A stretch of DNA of 64,000 nucleotides, taken from positions 1 to 64,000 of the forward strand of contig DATGFS010000022.1 of assembly GCA_035308905.1 (NCBI GenBank), in the 5' to 3' direction. The translations under genes and the position numbers were made by a program. Below, piece after piece: positions 43,508 through 52,394 of this stretch. Under the pieces are notes generated by a model that had not been told where the DNA came from, searched no databases, and saw nothing but the letters and a program-made list of their open reading frames with translations. Numbering within the stretch: position 1 is the stretch's first letter; every line of letters begins with the position of its first letter. Source of the stretch: a bacterium (GTDB lineage: Bacteria > Sysuimicrobiota > Sysuimicrobiia > Sysuimicrobiales > Segetimicrobiaceae).

Positions 43508-44692
43508 CTATTTCACGAAAACCCACGTGGGCTTGAGCACCTCGAACCCAATCAGCCCAATGAGGGCGGTGAGCGCCACCAGGAGCGGATTACTCACCTT
43601 CCAGCGGACAAGCGCGACGAGACTCGCCGCGCCGATGAGCGCGGTGAACCAATCCCCGACGGCGATTCTCGCCAAGAGCACCCCCGCGCCTACGATTGTC
43701 CCAATCGCCGCTGCGTACGCGCCTTTCACGAAGCCCTGGATGTTCGGATTGTCCCGATGGCGGATAAGAATCGGGGCGACGATCAGCACCAGGAGAAACG
43801 ATGGCAAGAAAATCCCGATGGTGGACACGACGGATCCCCAAAACCCCGCCACTAGATACCCGACGAACGTCGCTGTGATAACGACCGGCCCGGGGCTCAG
43901 CATGCCCATCGCCACGGCAATGAGGAACTGCCGGCCGTTGAGCCAGCCGGTCTGCTGGACCAGCCCCTTCTCGAGAAACGGCACGATCACGAGCCCGCTG
44001 CCGAACGTGAGGCTCCCGGCCTTCAGGAAGAACACGAGCAACTGGCCGAGGAGGGATCCCGTTGGTGCGGCCACGGCGCCCGCTTTTGCGGGCAGGGCGG
44101 CCAGCAGCGGGAGGGTGGCGGCCCGTGCCCGTCTTCGAAACAGCGTCCCATAATACGCAATCCCGATCGCCCCGGAGATGATGAACAGAAGCGCGACCTC
44201 CGCCTGCACGGCGACCGTGACGATGAAGCATCCCGCGGCGGTCGCCCACTGCAGCCGGTCCTCCATGCCCAGCTTGGCCAGCCGGTAAGATGAATAAAGG
44301 ATAAGCGCGATCACGGCCGGGCTCACCCCGTAGAAGATCGCTTTGATCGGCGGGAGGTCGCCAAAGTGAACGTACAGCGCGCCCAACGCCGCCACGAAGA
44401 GGAAGTTGGGGAGAATGAAGGCCCAGCCTCCGGCGCACGCGCCCCAGAACCCGCCGCGAATGTAGGAAATGAAGATACCGACTTGAATCGCGAGGGGGCC
44501 CGGCAGGGACTGGCACACCGCCAGGCCCTCGCGGAATTCTTCTCTCGTGAGCCACCGGCGTTCCTGAACGAGTTCTTTCTCCATCTGCCCGACGAGGGCG
44601 ACGGGACCGCCGAAGCCGATGGTGCCGAGACGCAGATAGTATGAGACGAGATCCTGCAACGGCACCCGGCGATCAGTTTCTCTTCGGCTCAT
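43508..44692 (-). CDS. chrA: Chromate transporter ChrA
   Basis: A 394-residue long-chain CHR protein with two homologous halves. The first half has LRLGTIGFGGPVALVGQMEKELVQERRWLTREEFREGLAVCQSLPGPLAIQVGIFIS; the second has FLKAGSLTFGSGLVIVPFLEKGLVQQTGWLNGRQFLIAVAMGMLSPGPVVITATFVG. These GFGGP/FGSG and LPGP/SPGP motifs define ChrA, which exports chromate. The ATG follows GAGGAG. It is the third gene of the operon led by the ChrB-domain protein. Confidence 0.95.
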   Translation of the reverse strand: MSRRETDRRVPLQDLVSYYLRLGTIGFGGPVALVGQMEKELVQERRWLTREEFREGLAVCQSLPGPLAIQVGIFISYIRGGFWGACAGGWAFILPNFLFVAALGALYVHFGDLPPIKAIFYGVSPAVIALILYSSYRLAKLGMEDRLQWATAAGCFIVTVAVQAEVALLFIISGAIGIAYYGTLFRRRARAATLPLLAALPAKAGAVAAPTGSLLGQLLVFFLKAGSLTFGSGLVIVPFLEKGLVQQTGWLNGRQFLIAVAMGMLSPGPVVITATFVGYLVAGFWGSVVSTIGIFLPSFLLVLIVAPILIRHRDNPNIQGFVKGAYAAAIGTIVGAGVLLARIAVGDWFTALIGAASLVALVRWKVSNPLLVALTALIGLIGFEVLKPTWVFVK

Positions 44693-44713
44693 TCACCGCT
44701 CCTCGCGATGGGG

Positions 44714-45616
44714 CTACTTCTCCTCGTATACCGCCGCGCGGCAGCTGTTCGGGAGAAACACATAGAGGAGCTGCCGGACGCGGTCAAAGGCGGTGGTGTG
44801 CGCGCCGCGTTCCGTTGGAAGCTCCTCCGCGAGCCGCATGTCTTGCGTATCGATGACGTCGAGGACTCCGGGTTGTCCAATGGCAACGTACACGCGTGAT
44901 CGATCGGCGTTGTACCAAATCGCGTCGGGTACCCCGGCGATCGCCACGCCGGCCAGTTCGCGTCCCATCTTCAGGTCGATCGCGAGCACCTTGCCGCCGT
45001 CGCAGGCGACAAACGCCCGGCCGCGTTCCGAATCAAGGTCGAGTCCGTGAGGGCCGGCCGAAGATACCGGCCACGCGCCCAGCGGCGCCGCCGTGTCCGC
45101 GGTCAGAACGGCCACGCATGCCGGTTCCCGGATATTGACGAGAAACCGATCGGCGCCGGCGTCGTAGACGCACCAGCGCGGTCTCCCAGGCAACTCCGTG
45201 TCGCTGACGACCGCGCCCGCGTATGGGTCCACGAGCCTGGCGCGAAGATCTTGGACGTCGGCAACCAGGAGCCGCTTTCGGCGCGAACCCCAGGCCAGGC
45301 CGTTCGGCTTCGGCCCCACTGCGATGGCCTTGACTACGCCGCCTGACGCCGCCGCGATGAGAAGAACCTTGCCGGCGCCGCGCGCCGCCGCGAAGACGAG
45401 CCCTTCCTCCTGACCGCACACCACGCCGCTTGCTTCCGGGCAGTCCGGAATCGTGCCGCTGTGGACGCCGCGCTCGCCGTCGATGACTTCCACGGTCCCG
45501 ATCGCGGTGTGCGCGACGAACACCCGTCCAGACCGGAGACATACGTCGCCGTGATCAAAGCCGCCGCCCGCGGGATGGGCCGGCAGTTCTATTGACCGGG
45601 CCGGGACCAGCGTCAC
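44714..45616 (-). CDS. Cytosolic YncE/SMP-30-like beta-propeller in the chr operon
   Basis: A 300-residue propeller protein without signal peptide. Repeats: SGRVFVAHTAIGTVEVIDGERG, GAGKVLLIAAASGGVVKAIAVGPKPNGLAW, RKRLLVADVQDLRARLVDPYAG, DRFLVNIREPACVAVLTADTAA, RGRAFVACDGGKVLAIDLKMGRELAG and RSRVYVAIGQPGVLDVIDTQDM. The GTG overlaps the ChrB-domain stop (GTGA). Position between a ChrB-domain gene and chrA suggests a role in oxyanion sensing or handling, which is inference. Confidence 0.8.
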   Translation of the reverse strand: MTLVPARSIELPAHPAGGGFDHGDVCLRSGRVFVAHTAIGTVEVIDGERGVHSGTIPDCPEASGVVCGQEEGLVFAAARGAGKVLLIAAASGGVVKAIAVGPKPNGLAWGSRRKRLLVADVQDLRARLVDPYAGAVVSDTELPGRPRWCVYDAGADRFLVNIREPACVAVLTADTAAPLGAWPVSSAGPHGLDLDSERGRAFVACDGGKVLAIDLKMGRELAGVAIAGVPDAIWYNADRSRVYVAIGQPGVLDVIDTQDMRLAEELPTERGAHTTAFDRVRQLLYVFLPNSCRAAVYEEK

Positions 45617-46062
45617 CGCCTGTCCGCGCCGTCGGCGACCTGCTGTTGGCACCACGCGTACAAGGCGTCGTAGAGGGGCGTCTCCAGCCGAACCTTTTCG
45701 TGGTCGTCGTCTCCATGCAACAGCGCGAAGCCGTGGGCGATCGCCTTGAGCCCCGCCGCCTCCGGCACGATGTTAACGTCCGCGGCGACATCCGCTCCAT
45801 GGACAATCTTGGCCAGCTTCTGCAGGGCAGGGTCGGTGAGATTGTACTTGACCATGATCGATTCGAAGCTGCACCGGCCGTCCACGTGGCCCAACTCGAC
45901 GCCCTTCACGTCGTAGGGAATGGCCTTCTCCCGCTCGGCCGCGGCCTGCACGTCTTCCGCCGACACGTAGATGAACACGGGATCCTTGTCGACGAACGTT
46001 CGGATGAGCCATGGACACGCGATCCGGTCCACGTTCGCGTTCTTGCGGGTGACCCACTTCAT
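45613..46062 (-). CDS. Stand-alone ChrB C-terminal domain protein (chromate resistance)
   Basis: A 149-residue protein: MKWVTRKNANVDRIACPWLIRTFVDKDPVFIYVSAEDV, then GRCSFESIMVKYNLTDPALQKLAKIVHGADV, matching the ChrB C-terminal (Chrome_Resist) domain alone. The conserved D-R-I-A-C-P-W-L-I-R and C-S-F-E motifs are complete. ATG has GGAGG nine bases upstream. First gene of the chr operon. It lacks the N-terminal domain of ChrB, so it may be a metal-binding or sensing partner rather than the repressor. Confidence 0.88.
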   Translation of the reverse strand: MKWVTRKNANVDRIACPWLIRTFVDKDPVFIYVSAEDVQAAAEREKAIPYDVKGVELGHVDGRCSFESIMVKYNLTDPALQKLAKIVHGADVAADVNIVPEAAGLKAIAHGFALLHGDDDHEKVRLETPLYDALYAWCQQQVADGADRR

Positions 46063-46106
46063 TGCCTGACACCTCCGCTGTCTCGGGCCGGTCGATCTTG
46101 TTCTGG

Positions 46107-46150
46107 TAATATGTGTTGCAGATACTAGCAACATATGCTACGTTTGTCAA
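46107..46150. promoter_or_regulatory. chr promoter and operator between the divergent chrB-type genes
   Basis: Minus-strand promoter: TTGACA (complement of 46145-46150), exact 17-base spacer, TAGTAT (complement of 46122-46127). The -10 sits inside an inverted repeat with arms TGTTGC (46114-46119) and GCAACA (46128-46133), extended by two further matching bases beyond a mismatch on each side. A repressor on the repeat would cover the -10. On the plus strand TAATAT (46107-46112) may serve as a -10 for the regulator gene. The ChrB protein is the likely binder. Confidence 0.7.
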
Positions 46151-46156
46151 CGTCAA

Positions 46157-47230
46157 ATGGCGTGGATCGTTCTCTCCTACTCCCTCCCGTCCGCCGGGCG
46201 GTCGAGCCCGCGGGTCGCGGTATGGCGCCGCATGCGGGCCTTGGGCGCCGTATCTCCCAAGGGCGGCGTGCACGTCCTGCCCGCCCGCGACGAGTGCGTG
46301 GAGGCGTTCCAGTGGCTCGCTCAGGAGGTCGAGCAGGCGAAAGGAGAAGCGCTGCTCATGCGCGTCGAGCGGTTCCAGGGACTGAGCGATACCCAGCTGA
46401 TCGCGCTATTCCAGGAGGCGCGGAAGCAAGACTATGCTGCGCTCGACGCCCGGGCCGCGGCTTTGGAGAAAACCCTCGCCGGCTCGCGCAAACGCGATCC
46501 CAGGGATGCCGCCCAGGCGCGGGAGCTGCTGGCCAAACTCAGGCGGGAGCACGGGGAGATCGCGCGGACCGACTTCTTCGACTCTCCGGCGGGAGCGCAG
46601 GCCGGCTCACGGCTGGCCGCGCTCGAGGAGAAGCTCTCGCCCGCGCGGCCGGATGAGCCGCCCGTGGCGCCCGCGGCGCTCTCAGCCTACCGGAACAGAC
46701 ATTGGGTGACGCGGCCCAGCCCGCACGTCGACCGGCTGGCGTGTGCCTGGCTGATCCGGCGCTTCATCAATCCCCGCGCCGTGATCCACTATTCCGAGGC
46801 GCCGCTCGCCGACGAAGTCGCCTTTGACATGAGCCGGGGCCCGTTTAGCCACCACGGGAATCTCTGCACGTTTGAGACGATGGTCAGAGCCTTCGGGCTG
46901 AACGATCCCGCGGTGGACGCGATCGCGGAGATCGTGCACGAGATCGACCTGCGCGACGGCCGGTATGTCCGCCCCGAGGTGCCGGGGATCGACGCGGTCC
47001 TCCGCGGCTGGACGTCGCGCGCAGACGCCGAGCGCGAAGCGCATGGGGTCGCCCTGTTCGACGGGCTCTACGCGGCGCTCACCCACACGGGCTCTCGGAG
47101 GGACGCCGGAGAGCGCCGCGGGCCGGCCATGGGTCCGATCACCGCTACCGCGGCTCCCCGCGCAGCGGTGGGGGCACTACCTCGTCCGGAATCGGGCACA
47201 CGTAACCGTCGCCGCCGACCCGCTCCCTAA
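46157..47230 (+). CDS. chrB: ChrB: chromate-responsive regulator (full-length)
   Basis: A 357-residue protein with both ChrB domains. N-terminal part: WIVLSYSLPSAGRSSPRVAVWRRMRALGAVSPKGGVHVLPARDECVEAFQWLAQEV. C-terminal part: HWVTRPSPHVDRLACAWLIRRFINPRAVIHYSEAPLADEVAFDMS and NLCTFETMVRAFGLNDPAVDAIAEIVHEIDLRDGRY. ChrB is known as a chromate-sensitive repressor of chr genes. The ATG has no Shine-Dalgarno. The basic tail (RNRRRRPAP) overlaps the convergent amidohydrolase gene by 86 bases. Divergent from the chr operon across the operator. Confidence 0.9.
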   Translation: MAWIVLSYSLPSAGRSSPRVAVWRRMRALGAVSPKGGVHVLPARDECVEAFQWLAQEVEQAKGEALLMRVERFQGLSDTQLIALFQEARKQDYAALDARAAALEKTLAGSRKRDPRDAAQARELLAKLRREHGEIARTDFFDSPAGAQAGSRLAALEEKLSPARPDEPPVAPAALSAYRNRHWVTRPSPHVDRLACAWLIRRFINPRAVIHYSEAPLADEVAFDMSRGPFSHHGNLCTFETMVRAFGLNDPAVDAIAEIVHEIDLRDGRYVRPEVPGIDAVLRGWTSRADAEREAHGVALFDGLYAALTHTGSRRDAGERRGPAMGPITATAAPRAAVGALPRPESGTRNRRRRPAP

Positions 47231-48569
47231 GCTCGGCTTTGGCGCGCCACAGCAGCTCCGGGTCGCGGATCGCGTCCAGCGCCGTGGCCGCCATCACCTT
47301 CGCGGCGTGGACCATGCCCTTGTGGGCGGCCGGCGTCATGCCCTGCGCCACGAGCTGCCAGGAGTGGCCCGGCGTCCCGACCGCAAAACAGGCGCCCCAC
47401 ATCTGCACCGTCGGGACGATCCAGCTGACGTCGCCGACGTCGGTCGAGCCGCCGATGAGGCGCGGCGTGGGGTCGAGCGGCACCGGCGCGCCGTACAGCA
47501 CGGCGGACGCGGCTTCCGGCGTTCCATACATCTCGATGCTGTGCGCGACGTCGTCCGGGGTCAGCGTCTCCCGGATCTGCTCGGCAAAGGCGGCGTCCCG
47601 CGCGTCGAACGGCACCGGCCCGATGCGGGTCAGGTTCGCGTGCATCGCTTCCGCCAGCGTCATGTTGGGAACGATGTTGGAGCAGGCCTTGTCGATCTCG
47701 AATTCGACGGCCGTCTCCGTCATCAAGGCCGCGCCGTCGCCGATCTTGCGCACGCGGTCGAACAGCTTCCGGGCCTGGCCGACTTCCGGCGCGCGAATCA
47801 GGTACAGCACCTCGGCCCGCGGCTGTACGACGTTCGGCGACACGCCGCCCGCGTCGGTGATCGAGTAGTGGACGCGCGCGCTGGACGGCATGTGCTCGCG
47901 CAGAAAGTTCACGCCGATGTTCATCAGTTCCACGGCGTCGAGCGCGCTGCGTCCGAGGTGCGGCGCTCCGGCGGCGTGGGAGGCGCGCCCGGTGAACCGC
48001 CAGTACACCTGGAAGTTGGCCAGTGAGCTCCGCGACATCACGCCGGCGAAGCACCCGGGATGCCAGGAGACCGCGGCATCCAGGTCGTCGAAGGCGCCGG
48101 CGCGCGCCATGAACGTCTTGCCGGAGCCGCCTTCCTCCGCCGGACAGCCGTAAAAGCGGACCGTGCCCTTGACGCCGGTGGCCATCAAGTAGTTCCGCAG
48201 CGCGACCGCGGCGAGCGCCGCCCCCGCGCCGAGCAGGTTGTGGCCGCAGCCGTGGCCGACCGCGCCGGGCGACGGCGTCCGGGGCTGCGCCACCCCGGCG
48301 TCCTGGCTCAGCCCGGCCAACCCGTCGTATTCGCCGAGGAATCCGATCACCGGACCGCCCGCGCCCGACTCCGCGACAAAGGCGGTATCCATGCCGGCGA
48401 GGGTGCGGGTCACGCGAAAGCCCTCTTCCTCCAAGGCGGCGGCGTGCGCGGCGGCAGACTGATGCTCTTTGAATCGAATCTCGGCGAGCCGCCAGATTTC
48501 GTCCGCCAGCGCAACAAACGTATCGCGCTTGGCGTCTACCTGCCGGACGATCTCCTCGACCTTGACCAC
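47145..48569 (-). CDS. M20-family amidohydrolase, AbgB-like (p-aminobenzoyl-glutamate hydrolase subunit type)
   Basis: A 474-residue metallo-amidohydrolase: IGFLGEYDGLAGLSQDAGVAQPRTPSPGAVGHGCGHNLLGAG holds the metal site (H-x-C-x-H), and the acidic pair is in CPAEEGGSGKTF with AAVSWHPG next. The dimerisation domain has FTGRASHAAGAPHLGRSALDAVELMNIG. GDVSWIVPTVQMWGACF is the last metal-site block. AbgB-type end (VPPPLRG). GTG 48569 is preceded by GAGGGGAGAGG. It cleaves an amide of an amino acid or p-aminobenzoyl-glutamate-like compound in the cytosol. Confidence 0.88.
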   Translation of the reverse strand: MVKVEEIVRQVDAKRDTFVALADEIWRLAEIRFKEHQSAAAHAAALEEEGFRVTRTLAGMDTAFVAESGAGGPVIGFLGEYDGLAGLSQDAGVAQPRTPSPGAVGHGCGHNLLGAGAALAAVALRNYLMATGVKGTVRFYGCPAEEGGSGKTFMARAGAFDDLDAAVSWHPGCFAGVMSRSSLANFQVYWRFTGRASHAAGAPHLGRSALDAVELMNIGVNFLREHMPSSARVHYSITDAGGVSPNVVQPRAEVLYLIRAPEVGQARKLFDRVRKIGDGAALMTETAVEFEIDKACSNIVPNMTLAEAMHANLTRIGPVPFDARDAAFAEQIRETLTPDDVAHSIEMYGTPEAASAVLYGAPVPLDPTPRLIGGSTDVGDVSWIVPTVQMWGACFAVGTPGHSWQLVAQGMTPAAHKGMVHAAKVMAATALDAIRDPELLWRAKAELRERVGGDGYVCPIPDEVVPPPLRGEPR

Positions 48570-48715
48570 AGCGGCCTCTCCCCTCTCGGACTCAGGGCGC
48601 CTGCCCCTTCGGCGGCGCGGTGGCCGATTTCCTCGACCGAACGGCCGCGCCGGCACTGCTGCGAGCCGCGGATCGCGCGAGGAGTGCCGCTCCATCCCGC
48701 GAAAATGGCAGGACC

Positions 48716-49510
48716 ATGGTATGCGGCGCCATCGCGAGGTTCCGGTCTCGAACGGCCGCGGCCGCATTGGTGGTTTGCGCCGGCATCGGTCTAATCGTCG
48801 CCGCGACGGCATTCGCGGATCCCAACGCGCTGTGGACGATCGTGCACACCAAGTGCGTCCCGAACGAGCAGCAGCAGGGCAACCCCGCGCCGTGCCGGCT
48901 CGTGGACCTGAGCCGCGGAGAACAGCACGGCTACGTGGTGCTGAAGGACTTGGTCGGCGCGACCCAGTTTCTGCTCATCCCGACCGCGCGCGTCATCGGC
49001 ATCGAGAGCCCCGCGCTTCTTGCGCCGGGTGCGCCCAACTACTTCGCCTATGCATGGCGGTCACGCACGTATGTCGACGGCGCGCTGCGCAAGGCGCTGC
49101 CCCGCGACGACGTCTCGCTGGCCATCAATTCGGTCTCCGGCCGGTCGCAGAATCAGCTTCACATCCATATCGACTGCGTCCGCGGTGATATCCACGCTGC
49201 TCTCAAACAATGGGAGGCGTCGATCGGCGGCCGCTGGGCGCCCCTCGGTGCTCCGCTCGCCGGGCACGCGTACCTGGCCATGAAGGTGGCTGGCGCGGAC
49301 CTCGACCACGTCAACCCCTTCACGCTGCTGGCCGACGGCGTGGCGGGCGCCCGGCAGGACATGGGACACCACACGCTCGTCGTCGTGGGGGCGACCTTCT
49401 CCGGCGGTCTCCCCGGGTTCATTATTCTTGACGACCACACGAATCCAACCGCGGGAGACGATGCGAGCGGCGAAGAGCTTCAGGATCACGCCTGCGGCAT
49501 CGCCAAGTAA
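48716..49510 (+). CDS. cdh: CDP-diacylglycerol pyrophosphatase (Cdh-like)
   Basis: A 264-residue membrane-anchored or exported enzyme with an N-terminal helix (TAAAALVVCAGIGLIVAATAFA). DPNALWTIVHTKCVPNEQQQGNPAPCRLVDLSRGEQHGYVVLKDLVG, then SRSQ-type QNQLHIHIDCVR with the HIT-like His-x-His-x-His pattern (LHIHID), and DMGHHTLVVVGA, are Cdh blocks. It converts CDP-diacylglycerol to phosphatidate and CMP. ATG 48716 has AGGA just upstream. Divergent from abgB-like gene; followed closely by the flavoprotein. Confidence 0.88.
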   Translation: MVCGAIARFRSRTAAAALVVCAGIGLIVAATAFADPNALWTIVHTKCVPNEQQQGNPAPCRLVDLSRGEQHGYVVLKDLVGATQFLLIPTARVIGIESPALLAPGAPNYFAYAWRSRTYVDGALRKALPRDDVSLAINSVSGRSQNQLHIHIDCVRGDIHAALKQWEASIGGRWAPLGAPLAGHAYLAMKVAGADLDHVNPFTLLADGVAGARQDMGHHTLVVVGATFSGGLPGFIILDDHTNPTAGDDASGEELQDHACGIAK

Positions 49511-49524
49511 CCGGGACAACCGGC

Positions 49525-51216
49525 ATGACCGGCGCGCGACAAGATTGGGACCGGGAGGCCGACGTCGTGGTCGTGGGGTCCGGCGCGGCGGGCCTGTCCG
49601 CCGCCCTCGCCGCCGCGGCTGGAGGCGCCCGCGCGCTCGTGCTCGAGAAAGCGCCCGTGCTCGGCGGGACGACCGCCATGTCGGGGGCCGGCACGTGGAT
49701 CCCGGCGAACCGACATATGCTCGCCGCGGGTCTGGCGGACTCGGAAGACGAGGTCCTCATGTATCTCCGCGCCGTCGCCCCGGAGGGCTGGCGAGACGTG
49801 GAAGAGTCCCTCTGGCGGGCGTTCGCCGGGGCCGCAGCCGAGGTGCTCACCTTTATCGAAACCCATACGCCGCTCGAATTCGAGCTCGTGCATCATCCCG
49901 ATCCGTACGCGGAGGCGCCGGGAGGCAGGGCGCACGGCCGGATGCTCTCGCCTCGGCCGATCAGCCGCAACATCCTCGGGCCGTGGCGCGACCGCATTCG
50001 GCCGTTTACGGTGGGGCAACTCTTCACGTACCGCGAGATGGTGGTGGGACCCGTATTGTCCCGGCCCGTTGGGACGCTGCTACGGATGGCGCCGACGCTC
50101 ATGTACCGGTGGCTCACCCGCCGCGTCGGCATGGGGAACGCGCTGGTGACCGGACTCGTCAAAGGCTGCCTCGATCACGGTGTCGAGATCATCGCCGAGG
50201 CCCGCGCGCACCGCCTGGTGACGGACGGCGGTGAGGGCCCGTGGGAGCGTGTCGCCGGGGTCGAGGCGGTCCGCCGCGGCCGGCCGCTCACCGTGAAGGC
50301 GAGCCGGGGCGTTGTGCTGGCCACGGGCGGGTTCGAATGGGACCCGGACCTCCGGGCGCGCTACTTCCCCGGGGAGGTCGGCCTGATCGGCAGCCCGCGG
50401 ACGAACACGGGCGACGGCCAGCGGATGGCGGTGGCGGCGGGCGCCAAACTCGACCGGATGGACCAGGCGCTCATCTACTGCGTCCTGCCGATCAGGTACG
50501 AGGGCCACCGGCACGCGGTCCCAATCACCGACGTCTACGCACCGCACTGCATCCTCGTGGACCGCGCGGGCCGGCGCTTCTTAAATGAAGGCAGACCCAA
50601 TCTCGGTGTGGTCATCGACGAGCGGGACCCGGCTACCGGGCTGCCGGTCCATCTGCCGGCGTGGCGAATCTTCGACACGCAATTCGCGCGAAAGAATCCG
50701 ACGGTCATGCTGCTCGGCCGGATGGATCGCGGATGGCTCCGCAAGGCCCGGAGCGTGGCGGAGCTCGCAGGCACGATTAACTGCAATCCGGACGTGCTCA
50801 CGGAGACGGTCGAGCGATTCAACCGGTTCGCCCGCACCGGCCGGGACGAAGACTTCCACCGCGGCGAGACCGCCTGGGAGAAATTCAACGCGCCGGACCC
50901 CGGTCCGGAAACGGGCGGGAACGGCGCGCTCGGCACGATCAGGATCCCGCCGTTCTACGCCGCGCCGTACGACCGTGCCATCCTGGCCACCAAAGGCGGC
51001 CCGCGCACCAACGAGCGCGGGCAAGTTCTCCGCGAGGACGGCAGCGTCATCGAAGGCCTCTACTGCGCGGGCGTGGCCATGGCCAACCCGATCGGGTCGA
51101 AAGCGGTCGGCGCCGGCAGTACGATCGGACCCTGCCTGACCTGGGGCTACATCTGCGGCCGCGATCTGGCGCGGGGACGCGCTGCGCCGAAAGGCGCGGC
51201 CGCCTCGACCGCGTAG
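49525..51216 (+). CDS. FAD-dependent oxidoreductase (fumarate reductase / 3-ketosteroid dehydrogenase-like)
   Basis: A 563-residue flavoprotein. FAD-binding VVVVGSGAAGLSAALAAAAGG at residue 13, then LEKAPVLGGTTAMSGAGTWIPANR, GVVLATGGFEWDP, and the C-terminal GAGSTIGPCLTWGYICGRDLA. This order is typical of FAD-binding-2 (KstD/FrdA-like) proteins. It lies 14 bases after cdh and 39 before the dipeptidase gene, so probably one transcript. No covalent-flavin motif is obvious. The substrate, a ketone or unsaturated acid, cannot be read. Confidence 0.88.
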   Translation: MTGARQDWDREADVVVVGSGAAGLSAALAAAAGGARALVLEKAPVLGGTTAMSGAGTWIPANRHMLAAGLADSEDEVLMYLRAVAPEGWRDVEESLWRAFAGAAAEVLTFIETHTPLEFELVHHPDPYAEAPGGRAHGRMLSPRPISRNILGPWRDRIRPFTVGQLFTYREMVVGPVLSRPVGTLLRMAPTLMYRWLTRRVGMGNALVTGLVKGCLDHGVEIIAEARAHRLVTDGGEGPWERVAGVEAVRRGRPLTVKASRGVVLATGGFEWDPDLRARYFPGEVGLIGSPRTNTGDGQRMAVAAGAKLDRMDQALIYCVLPIRYEGHRHAVPITDVYAPHCILVDRAGRRFLNEGRPNLGVVIDERDPATGLPVHLPAWRIFDTQFARKNPTVMLLGRMDRGWLRKARSVAELAGTINCNPDVLTETVERFNRFARTGRDEDFHRGETAWEKFNAPDPGPETGGNGALGTIRIPPFYAAPYDRAILATKGGPRTNERGQVLREDGSVIEGLYCAGVAMANPIGSKAVGAGSTIGPCLTWGYICGRDLARGRAAPKGAAASTA

Positions 51217-51255
51217 ACTGACGTACGCACCTTGGGCGGAAGGGGATGAAGATCC

Positions 51256-52377
51256 ATGCTCATCGTCGACAGCCACCTGGACCTGGCGCTTAACGCGCTC
51301 CAGGGCAATCGCGACCTGCTGGAGTCGGCGTACACGGTCCGCGTGCTGGAGCGGTCGATGCGGGGCCCGGGACGCGCGCAGGGCACGGTCGGGTTCCCGG
51401 AGATGCGCCGCGGCAGGGTCGCGCTGTGCATTACCACCGTACTCGCGCGCTCCACCGGCCGCCCGGAGCCGCATATCGACTACCCGACGCCCGCGCAGGC
51501 GCACGGAATCGCGAAGGGCCACCTCGCCTACTACCACGCCCTGGAGCGCCAGGGACACCTCCGCATCGTGCGCGACGCGGCGCAGCTCGACGCGCACATG
51601 GCCGAATGGCGCGACTGGGACACCCGGCGTCCCGGCGACGAAGACGGCGCGACTCCGCCGCTCGGCGCGGTCATCACGATGGAGAGTGCGGACCCGGTCC
51701 TCGAGCCGGCGACGCTCGGCGAGTGGTGGAACGGCGGCCTCCGCCTTCTCGGCCCGGCGCACTTCGGCCCGGGCAGGTACGCGGGCGGCACGGGCTGCGA
51801 AGACGGATTGACCGATCTCGGCCCCGCGCTGCTGGCCGAGATGGCGCGCCTCGGGATCGCGCTCGACGTCTCGCACTTCTCGGACCGCGCGTTCTGGGAG
51901 GCGCTTTCGAAGTATGACGGCCCGGTGCACGCAAGCCACAACAACTGCCGGGCGCTCAACCCCCACCAGCGGCAGCTCACCGATGAGCAGATCCGCGCCG
52001 TCGTCGAGCGCGGCGGGGTCATCGGCATCGTCCCCGGCTGCTGGCAGCTCAAGCCCGGTTGGCGGAACGGCGACAGCAACGAGGGCGTGAGCCTCGCGGA
52101 CGTCGTGCCGCACATCGACCGCATCTGCGAGATCGCGGGGAACGCGCGCCACGCCGGTATCGGCAGCGACCTGGACGGTGGGGTGGGCCGCGAAGGGTTC
52201 GCGCACGACCTGGACACCATCGCGGATCTGCAGAAAATCGCGGGCCTGCTCGCCGGCCGTGGGTACAGCGCCGATGACGTCGCGGCGATCATGCACGGCA
52301 ACTGGTGCGGATTCCTCCGGCGCGCGTGGACCCCGTCTTCGCGGGGCGGTGCTGCCGGCGCGGCGGAACGCCGCTAG
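51256..52377 (+). CDS. Membrane dipeptidase (M19, renal-dipeptidase family)
   Basis: A 373-residue zinc dipeptidase-type TIM barrel: VDSHLDLALNALQGNRD (H-x-D), MESADPVLEP with the bridging Glu, LALDVSHF-type block GIALDVSHFSD (His), VHASHNNCRALNPHQRQLTDEQI (His) and GIGSDLDGGVG (Asp). All metal ligands are in place. It has no signal peptide, so it is cytosolic despite the family name. GGGG/AAGGGG upstream of ATG 51256. It hydrolyses dipeptides or N-acyl amino acids. Followed by the lactonase gene 17 bases on. Confidence 0.9.
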   Translation: MLIVDSHLDLALNALQGNRDLLESAYTVRVLERSMRGPGRAQGTVGFPEMRRGRVALCITTVLARSTGRPEPHIDYPTPAQAHGIAKGHLAYYHALERQGHLRIVRDAAQLDAHMAEWRDWDTRRPGDEDGATPPLGAVITMESADPVLEPATLGEWWNGGLRLLGPAHFGPGRYAGGTGCEDGLTDLGPALLAEMARLGIALDVSHFSDRAFWEALSKYDGPVHASHNNCRALNPHQRQLTDEQIRAVVERGGVIGIVPGCWQLKPGWRNGDSNEGVSLADVVPHIDRICEIAGNARHAGIGSDLDGGVGREGFAHDLDTIADLQKIAGLLAGRGYSADDVAAIMHGNWCGFLRRAWTPSSRGGAAGAAERR

Positions 52378-52394
52378 CCCGGACGGAAGCAGAG

